Source: Macrococcus equipercicus
GTDB lineage: Bacteria; Bacillota; Bacilli; Staphylococcales; Staphylococcaceae
NCBI RefSeq assembly: GCF_004359525.2
Contig: NZ_SCWC02000001.1
Span: 186,001-250,000 of the forward strand
Direction: 5' to 3'
DNA: 64,000 bases
Part shown: in pieces, positions 13,885 to 26,847 of the stretch
How positions within the stretch are numbered: position 1 is the stretch's first letter
Layout of the letters: each line of letters opens with the position of its first letter
Notes under the pieces: model-generated
Databases searched by the model: none
What the model was told of the DNA's origin: nothing
What the model saw: only the letters and a program-made list of their open reading frames with translations
Made by a program: the position numbers and the translations under genes

Positions 13885-14910
13885 ATGGATAACATTCTTG
13901 CAGTGCAGCAACGACTGATTCCTGATTTAATCGAAAAGATGTATCGCAGATTCACGATTCTCTCAACTATATATCAGCTTCAGCCGATCGGCAGACGTGC
14001 GCTGAGTGAGCAGCTTCATCTCACGGAACGCGTGCTGCGGACAGAGGTTAACATATTGAAGGATGAGTATTTGATTGAGATTCATACGAAAGGTATGACA
14101 GTGACGTCTGACGGTGAACTTGTGCTGCAGCAGCTGTCACATTATTTGAAGAGCTACGGCAATCTTACTGCTGTCAGCGGTCAGCTGCAGGAGCTCTATC
14201 GCCTCAAAAAAGTCATCGTCGTTAAAGGTGACTCAGATATCGACAGCTCAGCGGCTGACCAGCTCGGCAGTGAGGCAAGTCGATGTCTGCAGGATATTTT
14301 AGTGCCTGATATAGGGGTGACAGTGACGGGCGGTTCGACGATGGCAAGTGTCGCTGAGCATCTTAATCCGGTCTCTTTCAGTGTGAAGTTCACTCCTGCA
14401 CGTGGTGGACTCGGTGAGCATATGCAGCAGCAGGCCAACAGTATTGTCGCCAGCATGGCTGCCGAAACCGGCGGAACATACGAAGTGCTGTATGTGCCTG
14501 ACTTGGTCAGCGAAGCTACTTATCGCAGTCTCGTTCAGGAGCCGTCAGTTAAACGTGTGCTGGAGCAGGTGAAATCGGCTGAAGTGGTGGTTCACGGGAT
14601 CGGCAATGCGATGAAGATGGCTGACCGTCGTGCGACACCAGAAGAGGTCAAGGCGCTGCTTGTTGAACAACGGGCAGCAGGCGAAGCATTTGGTTATTAT
14701 TTCGATAAATCGGGTAATATTATTCATAAGGTGCGGACTATCGGCCTGCAGCTTGAGGACCTGCCTGATAAGCAGCATATTATTGCTGTTGCAGGTGGCG
14801 GCAGCAAGGCAGAGGCCATCGAGGCTTACTTAAAGATAGCACCGGCTCAGACCATTTTAATCACAGACGAAGCAGTAGCCAGTTATTTATTAAAGGTTAA
14901 AACCTTTTAA
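13885..14910 (+). CDS. gapR: Central glycolytic genes regulator
   Basis: A 341-residue SorC/DeoR-type repressor. The N-terminal HTH (RRALSEQLHLTERVLRTEVNIL, about residues 38-59) binds the operator, and the C-terminal sugar-binding domain includes TVTGGSTMASVAEHL and the phosphate-binding ARGGLGEHMQQQAN. In Bacillus, fructose-1,6-bisphosphate releases the repressor. GGGGAGGA at 13871-13878 selects ATG 13885 rather than the in-frame TTG at 13864. It is first in the gapR-gapA-pgk-tpiA-gpmI-eno run and probably autoregulated through the repeat just upstream. Confidence 0.93.
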   Translation: MDNILAVQQRLIPDLIEKMYRRFTILSTIYQLQPIGRRALSEQLHLTERVLRTEVNILKDEYLIEIHTKGMTVTSDGELVLQQLSHYLKSYGNLTAVSGQLQELYRLKKVIVVKGDSDIDSSAADQLGSEASRCLQDILVPDIGVTVTGGSTMASVAEHLNPVSFSVKFTPARGGLGEHMQQQANSIVASMAAETGGTYEVLYVPDLVSEATYRSLVQEPSVKRVLEQVKSAEVVVHGIGNAMKMADRRATPEEVKALLVEQRAAGEAFGYYFDKSGNIIHKVRTIGLQLEDLPDKQHIIAVAGGGSKAEAIEAYLKIAPAQTILITDEAVASYLLKVKTF

Positions 14911-14942
14911 AATATTAAATGAAATAAAGGAGGCCATTATTC

Positions 14943-15956
14943 ATGGCAGTTAAAGTAGCAATCAACGGATTTGGACGTATCGGACGTTTAGCATTCAGAA
15001 GACTACAAGAAGTGGAAGGTATCGAGGTTGTCGCAGTAAACGATTTAACAGACGACAAAATGTTAGCTCACTTACTTAAATATGATACAACTCAAGGCCG
15101 TTTCAAAGAAGAAGTTCGCGTTATTGAAGGTGGTTTCCTTGTTAACGGACGTGAAATCAAATCGTTCTCTAATCCAAAACCAGAAGAACTTCCATGGGGC
15201 GATCTTGACATCGATGTTGTTTTAGAATGTACTGGTTTCTTCACAGATAAAGATAAAGCACAAGCTCATATTACAGCAGGCGCTAAAAAAGTATTGATCT
15301 CTGCTCCAGCAACAGGCGACTTAAAAACAGTAGTTTACAACGTTAACCATGATGTTCTTGACGGTTCAGAAGAAATCGTATCAGGTGCTTCATGTACAAC
15401 TAACTGCTTAGCGCCAATGGCTAAAACATTACATGACAAATTCGGCATCATTGAAGGTTTAATGATGACAGTTCACGCATTCACAGGCGATCAAAACACA
15501 TTGGATGCGCCACATCCAAAAGGTGACTTCCGTCGTGCACGTGCAGCAGCTAACAATATCGTTCCTAACTCAACAGGTGCAGCTAAAGCAATCGGTTTAG
15601 TTATTCCTGAACTTAAAGGTAAATTAGACGGTTCAGCACAGCGTGTGCCAGTACCAACTGGTTCTATCACTGAGTTAACAACGATTCTTGAAAAAGAAGT
15701 AACAGTTGATGAAATTAACCAGGCGATGAAAGAAGCAACTAACGAATCATTCGGTTATACTGAAGATGAGATTGTTTCTTCAGATGTTATCGGTATCACT
15801 TATGGTTCATTATTTGATGCGACTCAAACGCGTGTCATGACAGTCGGCGATCACCAAATGGTTAAAACAGTAGCATGGTATGATAATGAAATGAGTTACA
15901 CTGCACAACTTGTGCGTACATTAGAATACTTAGCAAAGCAAGCTCAAGCTAAATAA
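14943..15956 (+). CDS. gapA: Glyceraldehyde-3-phosphate dehydrogenase, glycolytic
   Basis: A 337-residue NAD-dependent enzyme converting glyceraldehyde 3-phosphate and phosphate to 1,3-bisphosphoglycerate. It shows the Rossmann start [15 protein letters not shown], the catalytic cysteine in SGASCTTNC near residue 152, the base histidine in TVHAFTGDQ, and the C-terminal [17 protein letters not shown] precedes the ATG, 32 bases after gapR. The coding bias is typical of a highly expressed gene. A strong terminator follows, so the operon is split into gapR-gapA and downstream units or read through. Confidence 0.98.
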   Translation: MAVKVAINGFGRIGRLAFRRLQEVEGIEVVAVNDLTDDKMLAHLLKYDTTQGRFKEEVRVIEGGFLVNGREIKSFSNPKPEELPWGDLDIDVVLECTGFFTDKDKAQAHITAGAKKVLISAPATGDLKTVVYNVNHDVLDGSEEIVSGASCTTNCLAPMAKTLHDKFGIIEGLMMTVHAFTGDQNTLDAPHPKGDFRRARAAANNIVPNSTGAAKAIGLVIPELKGKLDGSAQRVPVPTGSITELTTILEKEVTVDEINQAMKEATNESFGYTEDEIVSSDVIGITYGSLFDATQTRVMTVGDHQMVKTVAWYDNEMSYTAQLVRTLEYLAKQAQAK

Positions 15957-15972
15957 TATTTGCTTAATTGAG

Positions 15973-16010
15973 TAAGCGGGAGAAGATACGCTTCTCCCGC
16001 TTATTTTTAT
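15973..16010 (+). terminator. Terminator after gapA
   Basis: TAAGCGGGAGAAG (15973-15985) and CTTCTCCCGCTTA (15991-16003) form a perfect 13-base stem before TTTTTAT. Confidence 0.92.
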
Positions 16011-16043
16011 GATAATTCACTATTTAAACTGGGGGCATACAAA

Positions 16044-17234
16044 ATGGCGAAGAAGATTGTTTCAGACTTACAACTTAAAGATAAAAAGGTGCTTGTACGT
16101 GCAGATTTCAACGTACCAATGAAAGACGGCGAAATTACAAATGACAACCGTATTGTGGAAGCTGTACCGACGATTAAATACATCGTTGAGCAAGGCGGCA
16201 TTCCGGTCATTTTCTCTCACTTAGGTAAAGTAAAGACTGAAGAAGACAAGAAAAAGCTGTCACTGCGTCCTGTCGCACGCCGCTTAGCTGAACTGTTAGG
16301 AACTGAAGTAGGATTCTCCACTGAAACACGCGGAGAAAAACTGGAAGAAGCGGTCAGCAATTTAACGCCGGGCGCTGTCTTTTTAGTTGAAAACACACGT
16401 TTTGAAGATGTAGACGGCAAAAAAGAGAGCGGTAATGATCCAGAGCTCGGTAAGTACTGGGCCACTTTAGGGGATGTATTCGTCAATGATGCATTCGGAA
16501 CAGCACACCGTGCACATGCATCGAATGTCGGAATTGCGTCTCATCTGGAAACAGCTGCCGGCTTCCTGATGGAAAAAGAAATTAAATTCATCGGAGGTGT
16601 TGTCGAACATCCTGAACGTCCATTCGTCGCTATTTTAGGTGGTGCTAAAGTTTCAGATAAAATCGGTGTCATCGAAAACTTGCTGACTGTTGCGGATAAA
16701 GTATTGATCGGCGGCGGTATGGCATATACTTTCTTAAAAGCACAAGGCAAGGAAGTCGGAAACTCACTGCTGGAAGAAGATAAAATCGAGCTGGCGAAAG
16801 ACCTGCTTAAGCGCGGCGAAGGCAAAATCGTGCTGCCGGTCGACGGCAAAGCTGTTAAAGAATTTTCAAATGATGCAGAAATCACTGAAGTATCTGTTGA
16901 TGAAATTCCGGCAGACCAAGAATCACTGGATATTGGACCGAAAACAATCGAACTGTTCAAAAAGGAACTTGCAGGCGCTAAAACTGTCGTCTGGAATGGA
17001 CCGATGGGTGTATTCGAGATGAGCAACTTCGCCCAAGGAACAATCGGTGTCTGTGAAGCGATTGCCGGCTTGCAGGATGCGACTACTATTATCGGCGGCG
17101 GCGATTCAGCTGCAGCAGCGATGGACTTAGGATTTGCCGACCAGTTTACGCATATCTCAACAGGCGGCGGCGCATCACTTGAGTATCTTGAAGGTAAGGA
17201 ACTACCAGGCATCAAAGCAATTTCAGACAAATAA
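16044..17234 (+). CDS. pgk: Phosphoglycerate kinase
   Basis: A 396-residue enzyme that transfers phosphate from 1,3-bisphosphoglycerate to ADP. Visible family marks are VRADFNVPM near residue 19, SHLGKVK, EDVGKKES-like [30 protein letters not shown], and the nucleotide loop GGGDSAAA near residue 353. The length is normal. The ATG follows an ACTGGGGG ribosome site. It begins the pgk-tpiA-gpmI cluster, with tpiA starting 16 bases after its stop. Confidence 0.97.
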   Translation: MAKKIVSDLQLKDKKVLVRADFNVPMKDGEITNDNRIVEAVPTIKYIVEQGGIPVIFSHLGKVKTEEDKKKLSLRPVARRLAELLGTEVGFSTETRGEKLEEAVSNLTPGAVFLVENTRFEDVDGKKESGNDPELGKYWATLGDVFVNDAFGTAHRAHASNVGIASHLETAAGFLMEKEIKFIGGVVEHPERPFVAILGGAKVSDKIGVIENLLTVADKVLIGGGMAYTFLKAQGKEVGNSLLEEDKIELAKDLLKRGEGKIVLPVDGKAVKEFSNDAEITEVSVDEIPADQESLDIGPKTIELFKKELAGAKTVVWNGPMGVFEMSNFAQGTIGVCEAIAGLQDATTIIGGGDSAAAAMDLGFADQFTHISTGGGASLEYLEGKELPGIKAISDK

Positions 17235-17238
17235 TTAA

Positions 17239-17999
<761 letters not shown>

Positions 18000-18000
<1 letters not shown>

Positions 18001-19535
18001 TGAAACAACCAACAGCGCTTATTATTCTTGATGGCTTCGCCTGCCGTGATGAAGTGACAGGTAATGCAGTGGCACAGGCGAACAAACCTAACTTTGACCG
18101 CTACTACAAAGAATTTCCGCACAATCAGCTGATTGCCTCTGGTCTTGATGTCGGTCTTCCTGAAGGTCAGATGGGAAATTCAGAAGTCGGTCATTTAAAT
18201 ATCGGAGCGGGACGCGTCGTCTATCAAAGTTTGACACGTATCAATAAATCCATTGAAGACGGCGATTTCTTTGACAATGAAGTGCTTGTTCGCGCTATGA
18301 AGCATGTCAAAGAGCACAACAGCACGCTGCATCTCATGGGACTGCTTTCTGACGGCGGTGTCCACAGCCACTACAAGCATTTATTCGCGCTGCTTAGACT
18401 TGCTAAAAATCAGGGCGTCGAAAAAGTGTATGTCCATGCCTTTTTAGATGGTCGTGATGTCGGACAGGAAACAGCACTGCAGTATATTGAAGACACAGAA
18501 GCACAGTTCAGAGCTCTAGGTGTCGGCCAGTTTGCTTCTGTTTCCGGCCGTTATTATGCCATGGACCGTGACAAGCGATGGGAACGTGAACAGCTGGCCT
18601 ATGAGGCGATGACTTACGGTAAAGGTAAGGAATTTAAATCAGCAGCTGAAGGAGTACGGGCAAGCTATGCAGCAGGTGTGACTGATGAATTCATCGTACC
18701 GTTTGTCGTCAAGGATTTTGAAGCAGGGTCAGAGAACACGGGTGTAAATGACGGTGACTCGATGATTTTCTTCAACTTTAGACCGGACCGCGCTGCGCAG
18801 TTATCAGAAGTTTATACAAATGAAGAGTTTGTCGGCTTCGAAATGGACAGACGTTTAATAGGCGTTAATTTCGTCACTTTCACTAAATACAGCGACACTG
18901 TTAAAGCAGACGTTGTCTTTGAGAAAGAAGATTTAGCGAATACAATCGGTGAAGTTGTCGCAAAACAAGGGATGAAGCAGCTGAGAATCGCTGAAACTGA
19001 AAAATTCCCGCATGTCACTTACTTTATGAGTGGCGGGCGCAATAATGAGTTTGACGGGGAACGCCGCGTGCTGATTGATTCACCGAAAGTAGCCACTTAT
19101 GATTTGAAACCAGAGATGAGTGCATATGAAGTGAAGGATGCATTGATTGCAGAGCTTAACAAAGGCGATCTTGACCTGATTCTGCTTAACTTTGCAAATC
19201 CGGACATGGTGGGACACAGCGGTATGCTTGAACCGACCATCAAAGCGATTGAAGCGGTTGATGAATGCCTTGGCGAAGTGGTTGACCGTATTCTTGAGCT
19301 TGGCGGCCGTGCCATCATTACAGCTGACCACGGGAACTCAGATGAAGTCGTGACGCTGGACGGCCAGCCGATGACGGCGCATACAACAAACCCTGTGCCA
19401 GTCATTCTGACGGACAAAAACGTGACGCTTAGAAGCGGCGGCAGACTGGCTGACCTTGCACCGACACTACTTGAACTGCTAGGGGTTGAACAACCAGAAG
19501 AAATGACCGGTCAGTCACTGATCGCTAAATCTTAA
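18000..19535 (+). CDS. gpmI: 2,3-bisphosphoglycerate-independent phosphoglycerate mutase
   Basis: A 511-residue manganese-dependent mutase of the alkaline phosphatase superfamily that converts 3- to 2-phosphoglycerate. It shows LIILDGFA for metal binding, the phosphoserine loop [15 protein letters not shown] near residue 58-73, the HAFLDGRD motif, [10 protein letters not shown], and the C-terminal metal ligands in [10 protein letters not shown] and TAHTTNPVP. The start ATG overlaps the tpiA stop by one base, so translation is coupled. The family length is normal. Confidence 0.97.
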
Positions 19536-19571
19536 CAGTTGCTATATTCAGTTCAATCATCAATAATATAA

Positions 19572-20906
<1,335 letters not shown>

Positions 20907-20916
20907 TCACTACTTA

Positions 20917-20944
20917 AAAGACACGGGACGCCGTGTCTTTTTTA
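20917..20944 (+). terminator. Terminator after eno
   Basis: AAAGACACGG (20917-20926) pairs with CCGTGTCTTT (20931-20940), with further T. Confidence 0.9.
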
Positions 20945-21021
20945 TGTCTGCCTGTAATCATTTATGATGAAATTGATTCATAACTAGTGACGTCGCTGTT
21001 AAGGAAGTACAAACATTCCCT

Positions 21022-21050
21022 TTTACTCCGCTTTATGATAAAATTATAAA
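21022..21050 (+). promoter_or_regulatory. Probable secG promoter
   Basis: TTTACT (21022-21027), a 17-base spacer, and TATAAA (21045-21050) lie 27 bases before the secG ATG. Confidence 0.5.
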
Positions 21051-21076
21051 AGTGATTATGAGTAGGAGGGCCAACC

Positions 21077-21310
21077 ATGCATACGTTGTTAATGATATTA
21101 TTGGTCATTGTTTGTATCGGATTGATTACAGTCGTTTTATTACAAGAGGGTAAAAGTAATGGTTTATCAGGCGCAATCAGCGGTGGCGCTGAAACGTTGT
21201 TTGGTAAACAGAAGACACGTGGTGTCGAACTGGTACTCCTGCGTACGACCATTGTGTTGTCAGTATTGTTTTTCCTGATTATGCTGGCATTAACTTATTT
21301 CGATTTATAA
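21077..21310 (+). CDS. secG: Preprotein translocase subunit SecG
   Basis: A 77-residue membrane protein of the SecYEG channel. Two membrane helices ([20 protein letters not shown] and [22 protein letters not shown]) flank the conserved cytoplasmic loop [29 protein letters not shown] precedes the ATG. The gene sits between enolase and the carboxylesterase/RNase R pair as in other staphylococci, and has its own promoter and terminator. Confidence 0.95.
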   Translation: MHTLLMILLVIVCIGLITVVLLQEGKSNGLSGAISGGAETLFGKQKTRGVELVLLRTTIVLSVLFFLIMLALTYFDL

Positions 21311-21314
21311 GACA

Positions 21315-21340
21315 AAGTCCGGTCATAACCGGACTTTTTT
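21315..21340 (+). terminator. Terminator after secG
   Basis: AAGTCCGGT (21315-21323) and ACCGGACTT (21328-21336) around CATA, then a T run. Confidence 0.9.
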
Positions 21341-21403
21341 GTTTTATTTAACCGCTAAAAAACCATACAATAGAATTAAGCGTAACAAGTGAAGGAGCTA
21401 TCA

Positions 21404-22147
21404 ATGATGAGAATTCAATTACCTAAGCCATTTTTTTTCGAGGAGGGCGAACGTGCCGTACTATTACTCCACGGTTTCACGGGCAACTCCTCTGATGTAA
21501 GACAACTTGGCCGCTATCTTCAAAAGCAGGGTTATACGTCCTATGCGCCGCATTATGAAGGTCATGGTGTACCGCCTGAAGAACTATTAGCTTCCAGTCC
21601 GCACGTGTGGTGGCGGCAAGTGCTGGAAGCCTATGATTTTTTACAGAAAAAAGGGTATAAGGATATAGCAGTTGCCGGATTGTCTCTCGGCGGCGTATTC
21701 GCCCTTAAATTAAGTCAGTACCGAGATGTCATAGGGGTCGCAACGATGTGCAGTCCGATGTACATTAAGACGACAGGCAGTATGTTTGATGGTGTGCTGG
21801 AATATGCGCATGAGTTCAAGAGACGGGAAGGAAAGGATGCAGCCCGGATTGAAGCCGAGATGAAGCAGTTCCATCCGACAGAGATGCTTGAAGAACTGCA
21901 GCAGACAATCAGCGACGTCAGAGACTCAGTGAGCGATGTCTATGCGCCGCTGTTCATCGCACAAGGCAGACTGGATAAAGTCATTAATCCAGAATCAGCC
22001 AGCATTATTTATGACGAAACACCAAGTGATGACAAAGAAATACACTGGTACGAACAGTCAGGTCACGTCATTACTATAGATAAGGAAAAAGAGCAGTTAT
22101 TTGCTGATTACCATCATCACTTGGAGTCACTTGACTGGTCTAACTAA
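21404..22147 (+). CDS. est: Carboxylesterase, alpha/beta hydrolase
   Basis: A 247-residue serine hydrolase resembling Geobacillus Est30 and the esterase next to rnr in staphylococci. Its features are the oxyanion turn [13 protein letters not shown], the nucleophile elbow GLSLGG near residue 92, the acid in [11 protein letters not shown], and the histidine in YEQSGHVI. It probably acts on short-chain esters in the cytoplasm. GAAGGAG supports ATG 21404, although ATG 21407 is equally possible. It lies 15 bases before rnr and is probably co-transcribed. Confidence 0.9.
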   Translation: MMRIQLPKPFFFEEGERAVLLLHGFTGNSSDVRQLGRYLQKQGYTSYAPHYEGHGVPPEELLASSPHVWWRQVLEAYDFLQKKGYKDIAVAGLSLGGVFALKLSQYRDVIGVATMCSPMYIKTTGSMFDGVLEYAHEFKRREGKDAARIEAEMKQFHPTEMLEELQQTISDVRDSVSDVYAPLFIAQGRLDKVINPESASIIYDETPSDDKEIHWYEQSGHVITIDKEKEQLFADYHHHLESLDWSN

Positions 22148-22162
22148 GAAGGGGGAACACCC

Positions 22163-24490
22163 ATGCAGGATTTTAAACAGACAGCACTCGACTTGTTACA
22201 GATAAAAAGTGAAGCTGTGTCTATTACAGACTTGGAACAAGGACTCGGTCTGACGTCAGCTGATGAGTTCAAGGAGCTGATTAAAGCGCTCGTCGATCTT
22301 GAACAGAAAGGTAAAATCAGACGGACGAAGAACGACAAATATATCATCGCAGAACGCGACAACAGAGTCGAAGGTATTTTAAGCCAGAACAAAAAAGGAT
22401 TTGCCTTTGTCCGACCGACAGCAGCAGACGTCGAAGACATTTTCATTCCACCGAATGCGATTCATCAGGCGATGGACGGTGACACGGTTTTAGTGGAAGT
22501 TTCTAAAGGAAGAGACGGCAGAGAAGAAGGCGTCGTCAAAGAAATTACAAACCGTGCCATTACTCAGGTTGTCGGAACTTATACAGAAGCGAAGCATTTC
22601 GGCTTCGTACTGCCGGATGATAAACGGCTGACACAGGATATCTTCATTCCGAAAGGCAAGAACCTCGGTGCCGTTGAAGGTCATAAAGTACTTGTTGAGC
22701 TGACAGCCTATCCAGACGGTACAAGCAATCCGGAAGGAATGGTCAAGTCCATTCTCGGCCATAAAAATGACCCTGGTGTCGATATTTTATCCATCATTTA
22801 TCAGCACGGCATCAATATTGACTTTGCGCCCGATGCACTGGATGAAGCGAACCGCGTGCCTGATGAAATCGCTAAAAGTGATATCAAAGGGAGACGTGAT
22901 CTCCGTGATCGTCTGACGATTACGATTGACGGGAAAGATGCGAAAGACTTAGACGATGCCATCAGCATTGAGCGTCTTGGTAACGGCAATTTCCTGTTGA
23001 CTGTCAGCATCGCAGACGTCAGCCATTATGTCACAGAAGGTTCTGCGCTTGACCGTGAAGCTTATGAGCGCGGCACAAGTGTGTATTTAGTTGACCGCGT
23101 CATTCCGATGATTCCGCACCGACTGTCCAATGGTATCTGCTCGCTTAATCCGCAGGTCGACCGGTTGACACTGAGCTGTGAGATGGAAATCAACAGTAAC
23201 GGGGAAGTCGTGAAGCATGAGATTTATGACAGCGTCATCTTCTCAGACGAGCGGATGACTTATGACGATGTCAACGCCATTTTAGCCGGTGATGAAGCGT
23301 TGAGAGAGAAATATGCGCATATCGTGCCGATGGTAGAAGATGCACAGCAGCTCTCTGGAATTCTTGTCCAGATGCGTAAGCGCCGTGGTGAAGTCGACTT
23401 TGATTTCAAGGAAGCGAAGATTCTCGTCAATGAAGATGGTATTCCTTATGACGTTGCGATTCGTAACCGCGGGCTCGGTGAGCGACTGATTGAGTCGTTC
23501 ATGCTGGCAGCGAACGAAACAGTGGCTGAGCATTTCCATCATATGAATGTCCCGTTTATTTACCGTATTCATGAAGAACCTAAAGTAGATAAGCTGAAAC
23601 GGTTCTTTGAATTTATTACGAACTTCGGCATTATGGTCCGCGGCGGCACAGAAAACGTGCATCCAAAGACATTGCAGAGCATTGCGAAGGAAATCAAAGG
23701 AAAACCGGAAGAGATGGTCATCTCAACATTGATGCTCCGCAGTATGCAGCAGGCGAAATATTCAGAGCAGTCGCTCGGTCACTTCGGCCTGTCTGCGGAA
23801 TATTATACGCATTTCACATCACCGATCCGCCGTTATCCTGACTTGATCGTTCATCGTCTCATCAGAAAGTATTTGATCGAGAAGTCAATGGACCAGAAAG
23901 CAATGGATAAATGGGAGGAAGCGCTCGTTGAAATCAGCGACCATACATCTAAACGTGAACGCCGGGCAGTGGACGCTGAGCGGGATACAGATGATCTTAA
24001 AAAAGCGGAATATATGGTCCAGCATCTCGGTGAGGAGTTCGAAGGTGTTATTTCCTCAGTGGCGAACTTCGGTATGTTCGTTGAACTTGAGAATACGATT
24101 GAAGGTATGGTCCATAATACAAATATGACGGATGATTACTATAACTTTGACGAACGTCATATGGCACTGATCGGTGAGCGGACAGCAAAAATTTTCAGAA
24201 TCGGCGATAAAGTAAAAGTGAAAGTGCTTAACGTCAACATCGATGAACGCATGATCGATTTTGGTATTGTGGGCATGACGCCGCGTGAAACGTCCCGTAA
24301 AGATAAGCCGTCAGTCATCCGGACCGAGAAAAGACGTGACGGGAAGCAAAGTGACCGTCCGCGTGGTAAAGGCCGTGCAAAAGGCAGAGCGACTGGTCAT
24401 TCAGGAGGCAGACCGGAGAATAAATCCGGTAAAAAGCCGTTCTATAAAGCGAAAGCAGTGAAGAACGCAGGACGCGGCAAGAAGAAATAA
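22163..24490 (+). CDS. rnr: Ribonuclease R
   Basis: A 775-residue 3'-to-5' exoribonuclease of the RNB family, acting in the cytoplasm on structured RNA and, with tmRNA/SmpB, on stalled messages. It has an N-terminal HTH (residues about 1-60), two cold-shock/OB domains, the RNB catalytic centre with [16 protein letters not shown], an S1 domain ([25 protein letters not shown]), and a basic Lys/Arg/Gly-rich tail. AGGGGG precedes the ATG. The neighbours smpB and ssrA make a complete ribosome-rescue cluster. Confidence 0.97.
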   Translation: MQDFKQTALDLLQIKSEAVSITDLEQGLGLTSADEFKELIKALVDLEQKGKIRRTKNDKYIIAERDNRVEGILSQNKKGFAFVRPTAADVEDIFIPPNAIHQAMDGDTVLVEVSKGRDGREEGVVKEITNRAITQVVGTYTEAKHFGFVLPDDKRLTQDIFIPKGKNLGAVEGHKVLVELTAYPDGTSNPEGMVKSILGHKNDPGVDILSIIYQHGINIDFAPDALDEANRVPDEIAKSDIKGRRDLRDRLTITIDGKDAKDLDDAISIERLGNGNFLLTVSIADVSHYVTEGSALDREAYERGTSVYLVDRVIPMIPHRLSNGICSLNPQVDRLTLSCEMEINSNGEVVKHEIYDSVIFSDERMTYDDVNAILAGDEALREKYAHIVPMVEDAQQLSGILVQMRKRRGEVDFDFKEAKILVNEDGIPYDVAIRNRGLGERLIESFMLAANETVAEHFHHMNVPFIYRIHEEPKVDKLKRFFEFITNFGIMVRGGTENVHPKTLQSIAKEIKGKPEEMVISTLMLRSMQQAKYSEQSLGHFGLSAEYYTHFTSPIRRYPDLIVHRLIRKYLIEKSMDQKAMDKWEEALVEISDHTSKRERRAVDAERDTDDLKKAEYMVQHLGEEFEGVISSVANFGMFVELENTIEGMVHNTNMTDDYYNFDERHMALIGERTAKIFRIGDKVKVKVLNVNIDERMIDFGIVGMTPRETSRKDKPSVIRTEKRRDGKQSDRPRGKGRAKGRATGHSGGRPENKSGKKPFYKAKAVKNAGRGKKK

Positions 24491-24502
24491 GAGGTGAACA
24501 GC

Positions 24503-24964
24503 ATGCCGAAAGGTGAAGGAAAGACACTCGCACAGAACAGAAAAGCAAGTCATGACTATACGATAGAAGAGACTATCGAAGCAGGAATTGAACTGCAGGG
24601 CACTGAAATCAAATCCATCAGACGCGGTAGTGCGAATTTAAGAGATTCATATGCCCGTGTCTATCAGGGTGAGATGTATGTCTATAATATGCACATCGCT
24701 CCTTATGAAGAAGGAAATCGGTTTAACCACGATCCGCTTCGGACGCGTAAGCTGTTATTAAAACGCAAGCAGATTGATAAGCTGTTCGGCCAGACAAAGG
24801 AGCAGGGGTATGCGTTAGTGCCGCTCAAGCTCTATATTAAAAACGGCTACTGCAAGATGCTGCTCGGGCTTGCCAAAGGTAAGAAAGATTATGACAAACG
24901 TCATGCCTTAAAGGCGAAGGAAGCAAAACGTGAGATGGACCGTGCATTAAAAGGGAAATATTAA
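24503..24964 (+). CDS. smpB: SsrA-binding protein SmpB
   Basis: A 153-residue tmRNA partner that takes SsrA to stalled ribosomes. Typical stretches are [37 protein letters not shown] and the basic C-terminal tail ending KGKY. The GAGGTG ribosome site overlaps a GTG at 24494, so the ATG at 24503 is taken as the start. It lies 12 bases after rnr and about 90 bases before the tmRNA gene, an arrangement conserved in the family. A weak hairpin follows (24971-25007). Confidence 0.96.
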   Translation: MPKGEGKTLAQNRKASHDYTIEETIEAGIELQGTEIKSIRRGSANLRDSYARVYQGEMYVYNMHIAPYEEGNRFNHDPLRTRKLLLKRKQIDKLFGQTKEQGYALVPLKLYIKNGYCKMLLGLAKGKKDYDKRHALKAKEAKREMDRALKGKY

Positions 24965-25053
24965 GTCAGGCTCCTGGCTGATACCTATGAGTTGAATCTG
25001 CCAGGAGTATTTGTTATATTTAAATATGCTTGATTATTATAATTTTTTATCCA

Positions 25054-25410
25054 GGGGGCGTTACGGATTCGACAGGGGTCATTTGGGTTGATATAGCGTG
25101 CCGGAGGGTTGTCTTCGTCATCAACACAACAGTTATAATAACTGGCAAAACAAACAACTTCGCAGTAGCTGCCTAATCGCACTCTGCACCTCTCTCAAGC
25201 ATCGCCTATGTGCCTGATGCAGAGGTTCAACCTTAAGTAGGATACGCTGTTCACTTCCGCCTGGAGTCTGAACAGAAGAGATGAATCGGGCTAGTCATCA
25301 GCTGGGGTGTCCATTCTCAGGCTGATGGTGAAACTTCAATAATGCGACTACGCACGTAGAAGTATCAATTGCAGGATCTTTGGACGCGGGTTCGACTCCC
25401 GCCGTCTCCA
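25054..25410 (+). ncRNA. ssrA: Transfer-messenger RNA
   Basis: The tmRNA starts GGGGGCGTTACGGATTCGAC at 25054 and ends with TTCGACTCCCGCCGTCTCCA at 25410. The acceptor arms pair as seven base pairs, and the terminal CCA would be added enzymatically after the discriminator A. The tag frame GKTNNFAVAA runs from GGC 25144 to TAA 25174, to which the charged alanine is added first. The GKTNNF start is a variant of the staphylococcal tag. The 3' end, a frequent target for satellite integrases, is intact and unoccupied here. Confidence 0.95.
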
Positions 25411-25416
25411 TATTTC

Positions 25417-25448
25417 AGCCGCGCTACTATTCAGTAGGGCGGTTTTTT
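25417..25448 (+). terminator. Terminator after tmRNA
   Basis: GCCGCGCTACT pairs with AGTAGGGCGGT around a short loop, followed by TTTTTT. Confidence 0.9.
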
Positions 25449-25514
25449 GTGATGTTATTCGTTTACAGCGGCCTTTTTAATGGTATATGATTAATGTGAC
25501 TGGAGGGACGGGTA

Positions 25515-26234
25515 ATGGATAAATGTAGTGTAACGCCTAAGATTGTAGTGACGTTAAGTTCCACTAATAACGACTGGAAAGAAACGATTGAGCGGCTGTC
25601 AGAGAACATGTCATATATCGATATGATGGAATACCGGGCGGATTTATGTGGCGAACTGGCGGTAGAAGACTATATCGCTGATCTGAAGATGCTGAAAGAG
25701 CAGTTCACGCTCCCGTTGATCTTTACGTATCGTTCGAAAGGGCAGGGCGGCAAGGGTGAAAAAGAGCCGCATGCATATTATGAACTCGTGAAAGAGATAG
25801 TAGCAGCGAATATCATTGATATTATCGATATCGAGCTTCTGTTATATGAAGACTTGATGGATGAATTAATTGAAGCAGCACGGATGCATCACGTGCAGGT
25901 GTTGATTTCACACCATGAATTCGATCATACACCGAGTTCCAAAGACTTGATTGCCTTATATAATAGAATGCAGGGCTTAGGAGCGGATTTCAGCAAGGTC
26001 GCTGTTATGCCGGCAGACGTCCGCGATGTACTGAAACTGCTGCTGGCTGTATACGAGACGAAGCAGAACTGCGATAACCATATTGTCGGTATAGCAATGG
26101 GTGAGCAGGGTAAACTCAGCAGGATTGCCGGCGGGTCGTTTGGTTCTTCATTGACCTATGGTCATATCGGTGAAGAAGCGGCACCTGGTCAGCTGCATGT
26201 GAAACAGCTGAAATCATTGCTCGAAATCTATTAG
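25515..26234 (+). CDS. aroD: 3-dehydroquinate dehydratase, type I
   Basis: A 239-residue shikimate-pathway enzyme dehydrating 3-dehydroquinate by a Schiff-base mechanism. It shows MEYRADLC for substrate binding, FTYRS, the catalytic histidine in ISHHEF near residue 133, the Schiff-base lysine in FSKVAVMP near 159, and SRIAGGSFGSSLTY near the C-terminus. The first residues include a CSVTPKIVV strand. GGAGGGACGG precedes the ATG at 25515. It stands alone rather than with other aro genes. Confidence 0.93.
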   Translation: MDKCSVTPKIVVTLSSTNNDWKETIERLSENMSYIDMMEYRADLCGELAVEDYIADLKMLKEQFTLPLIFTYRSKGQGGKGEKEPHAYYELVKEIVAANIIDIIDIELLLYEDLMDELIEAARMHHVQVLISHHEFDHTPSSKDLIALYNRMQGLGADFSKVAVMPADVRDVLKLLLAVYETKQNCDNHIVGIAMGEQGKLSRIAGGSFGSSLTYGHIGEEAAPGQLHVKQLKSLLEIY

Positions 26235-26265
26235 CAGGCAATTACTTTATATGAGGAGTTTTTCT

Positions 26266-26805
26266 ATGGAGTTAAAACAAGCGATCATCAATAGACGCAG
26301 CTATAAGAAATACGACCACGATACTACTGTAAGTGATACCGTTATCGAAGAAGCGGTCGCGCTCGCAGCTTATGCACCGAATCACGGGATGCGTGAACCA
26401 TGGCGCGTCATCTGGATCAAGAAAGACAGGCTGGCTGAATTTGCGGCGCTGTTTGCGGACTTTGCCTTTAAAAATGAGCCTGAGAAGAAAGCGAAGCATA
26501 TTGACACGCTCACTAAGTTAAGCGGCCTGCTTGTTATTGTCGGAAATTACGACCGCAGACAGAAGCAGTTTCTGGAAGATGTGCTGGCAGTCGGCGCATT
26601 TCTGCAGACCTTGTCACTTGTACTGCATGAAGCAGGAGTCGGCAGCTGCATTAAAACGCCCGGCGTGATCACGGCACCCGGCTTAAACGACAGTCTTGAT
26701 ATCGCAGCAGATGAAATGATTTACGGCTTTGTTTATTTAACGGATACGGCTGACGAAGTTCCATTGAAGGAACGTAACAACAGCCGCCTGCTTACTGAAT
26801 GGTAA
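26266..26805 (+). CDS. Nitroreductase-family FMN protein
   Basis: A 179-residue flavin oxidoreductase of the nitroreductase family. INRRSYKKYD near the start is the FMN-binding arginine/serine segment, AAYAPNHGMREPWR the conserved second flavin motif, and the C-terminal half includes AVGAFLQTLSLVLHEAGVGS, the dimer helix. The physiological substrate is unknown. GAGGAG at about 26253 selects ATG 26266 over the ATG at 26251. It follows aroD closely and may share its transcript, and it ends at a bidirectional terminator. Confidence 0.9.
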   Translation: MELKQAIINRRSYKKYDHDTTVSDTVIEEAVALAAYAPNHGMREPWRVIWIKKDRLAEFAALFADFAFKNEPEKKAKHIDTLTKLSGLLVIVGNYDRRQKQFLEDVLAVGAFLQTLSLVLHEAGVGSCIKTPGVITAPGLNDSLDIAADEMIYGFVYLTDTADEVPLKERNNSRLLTEW

Positions 26806-26817
26806 AATTCATAAAAA

Positions 26818-26847
26818 AATTCCCGACAACTCGTCGGGAATTTTTTT
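26818..26847. terminator. Bidirectional terminator between convergent genes
   Basis: AATTCCCGAC (26818-26827) and GTCGGGAATT (26833-26842), with A and T runs on both sides. Confidence 0.9.

Noticed and set aside
16541..17230. Long open frame opposite pgk on the minus strand
   Set aside because: It mirrors codon bias of pgk, with no ribosome site or family pattern; pgk itself is certain.
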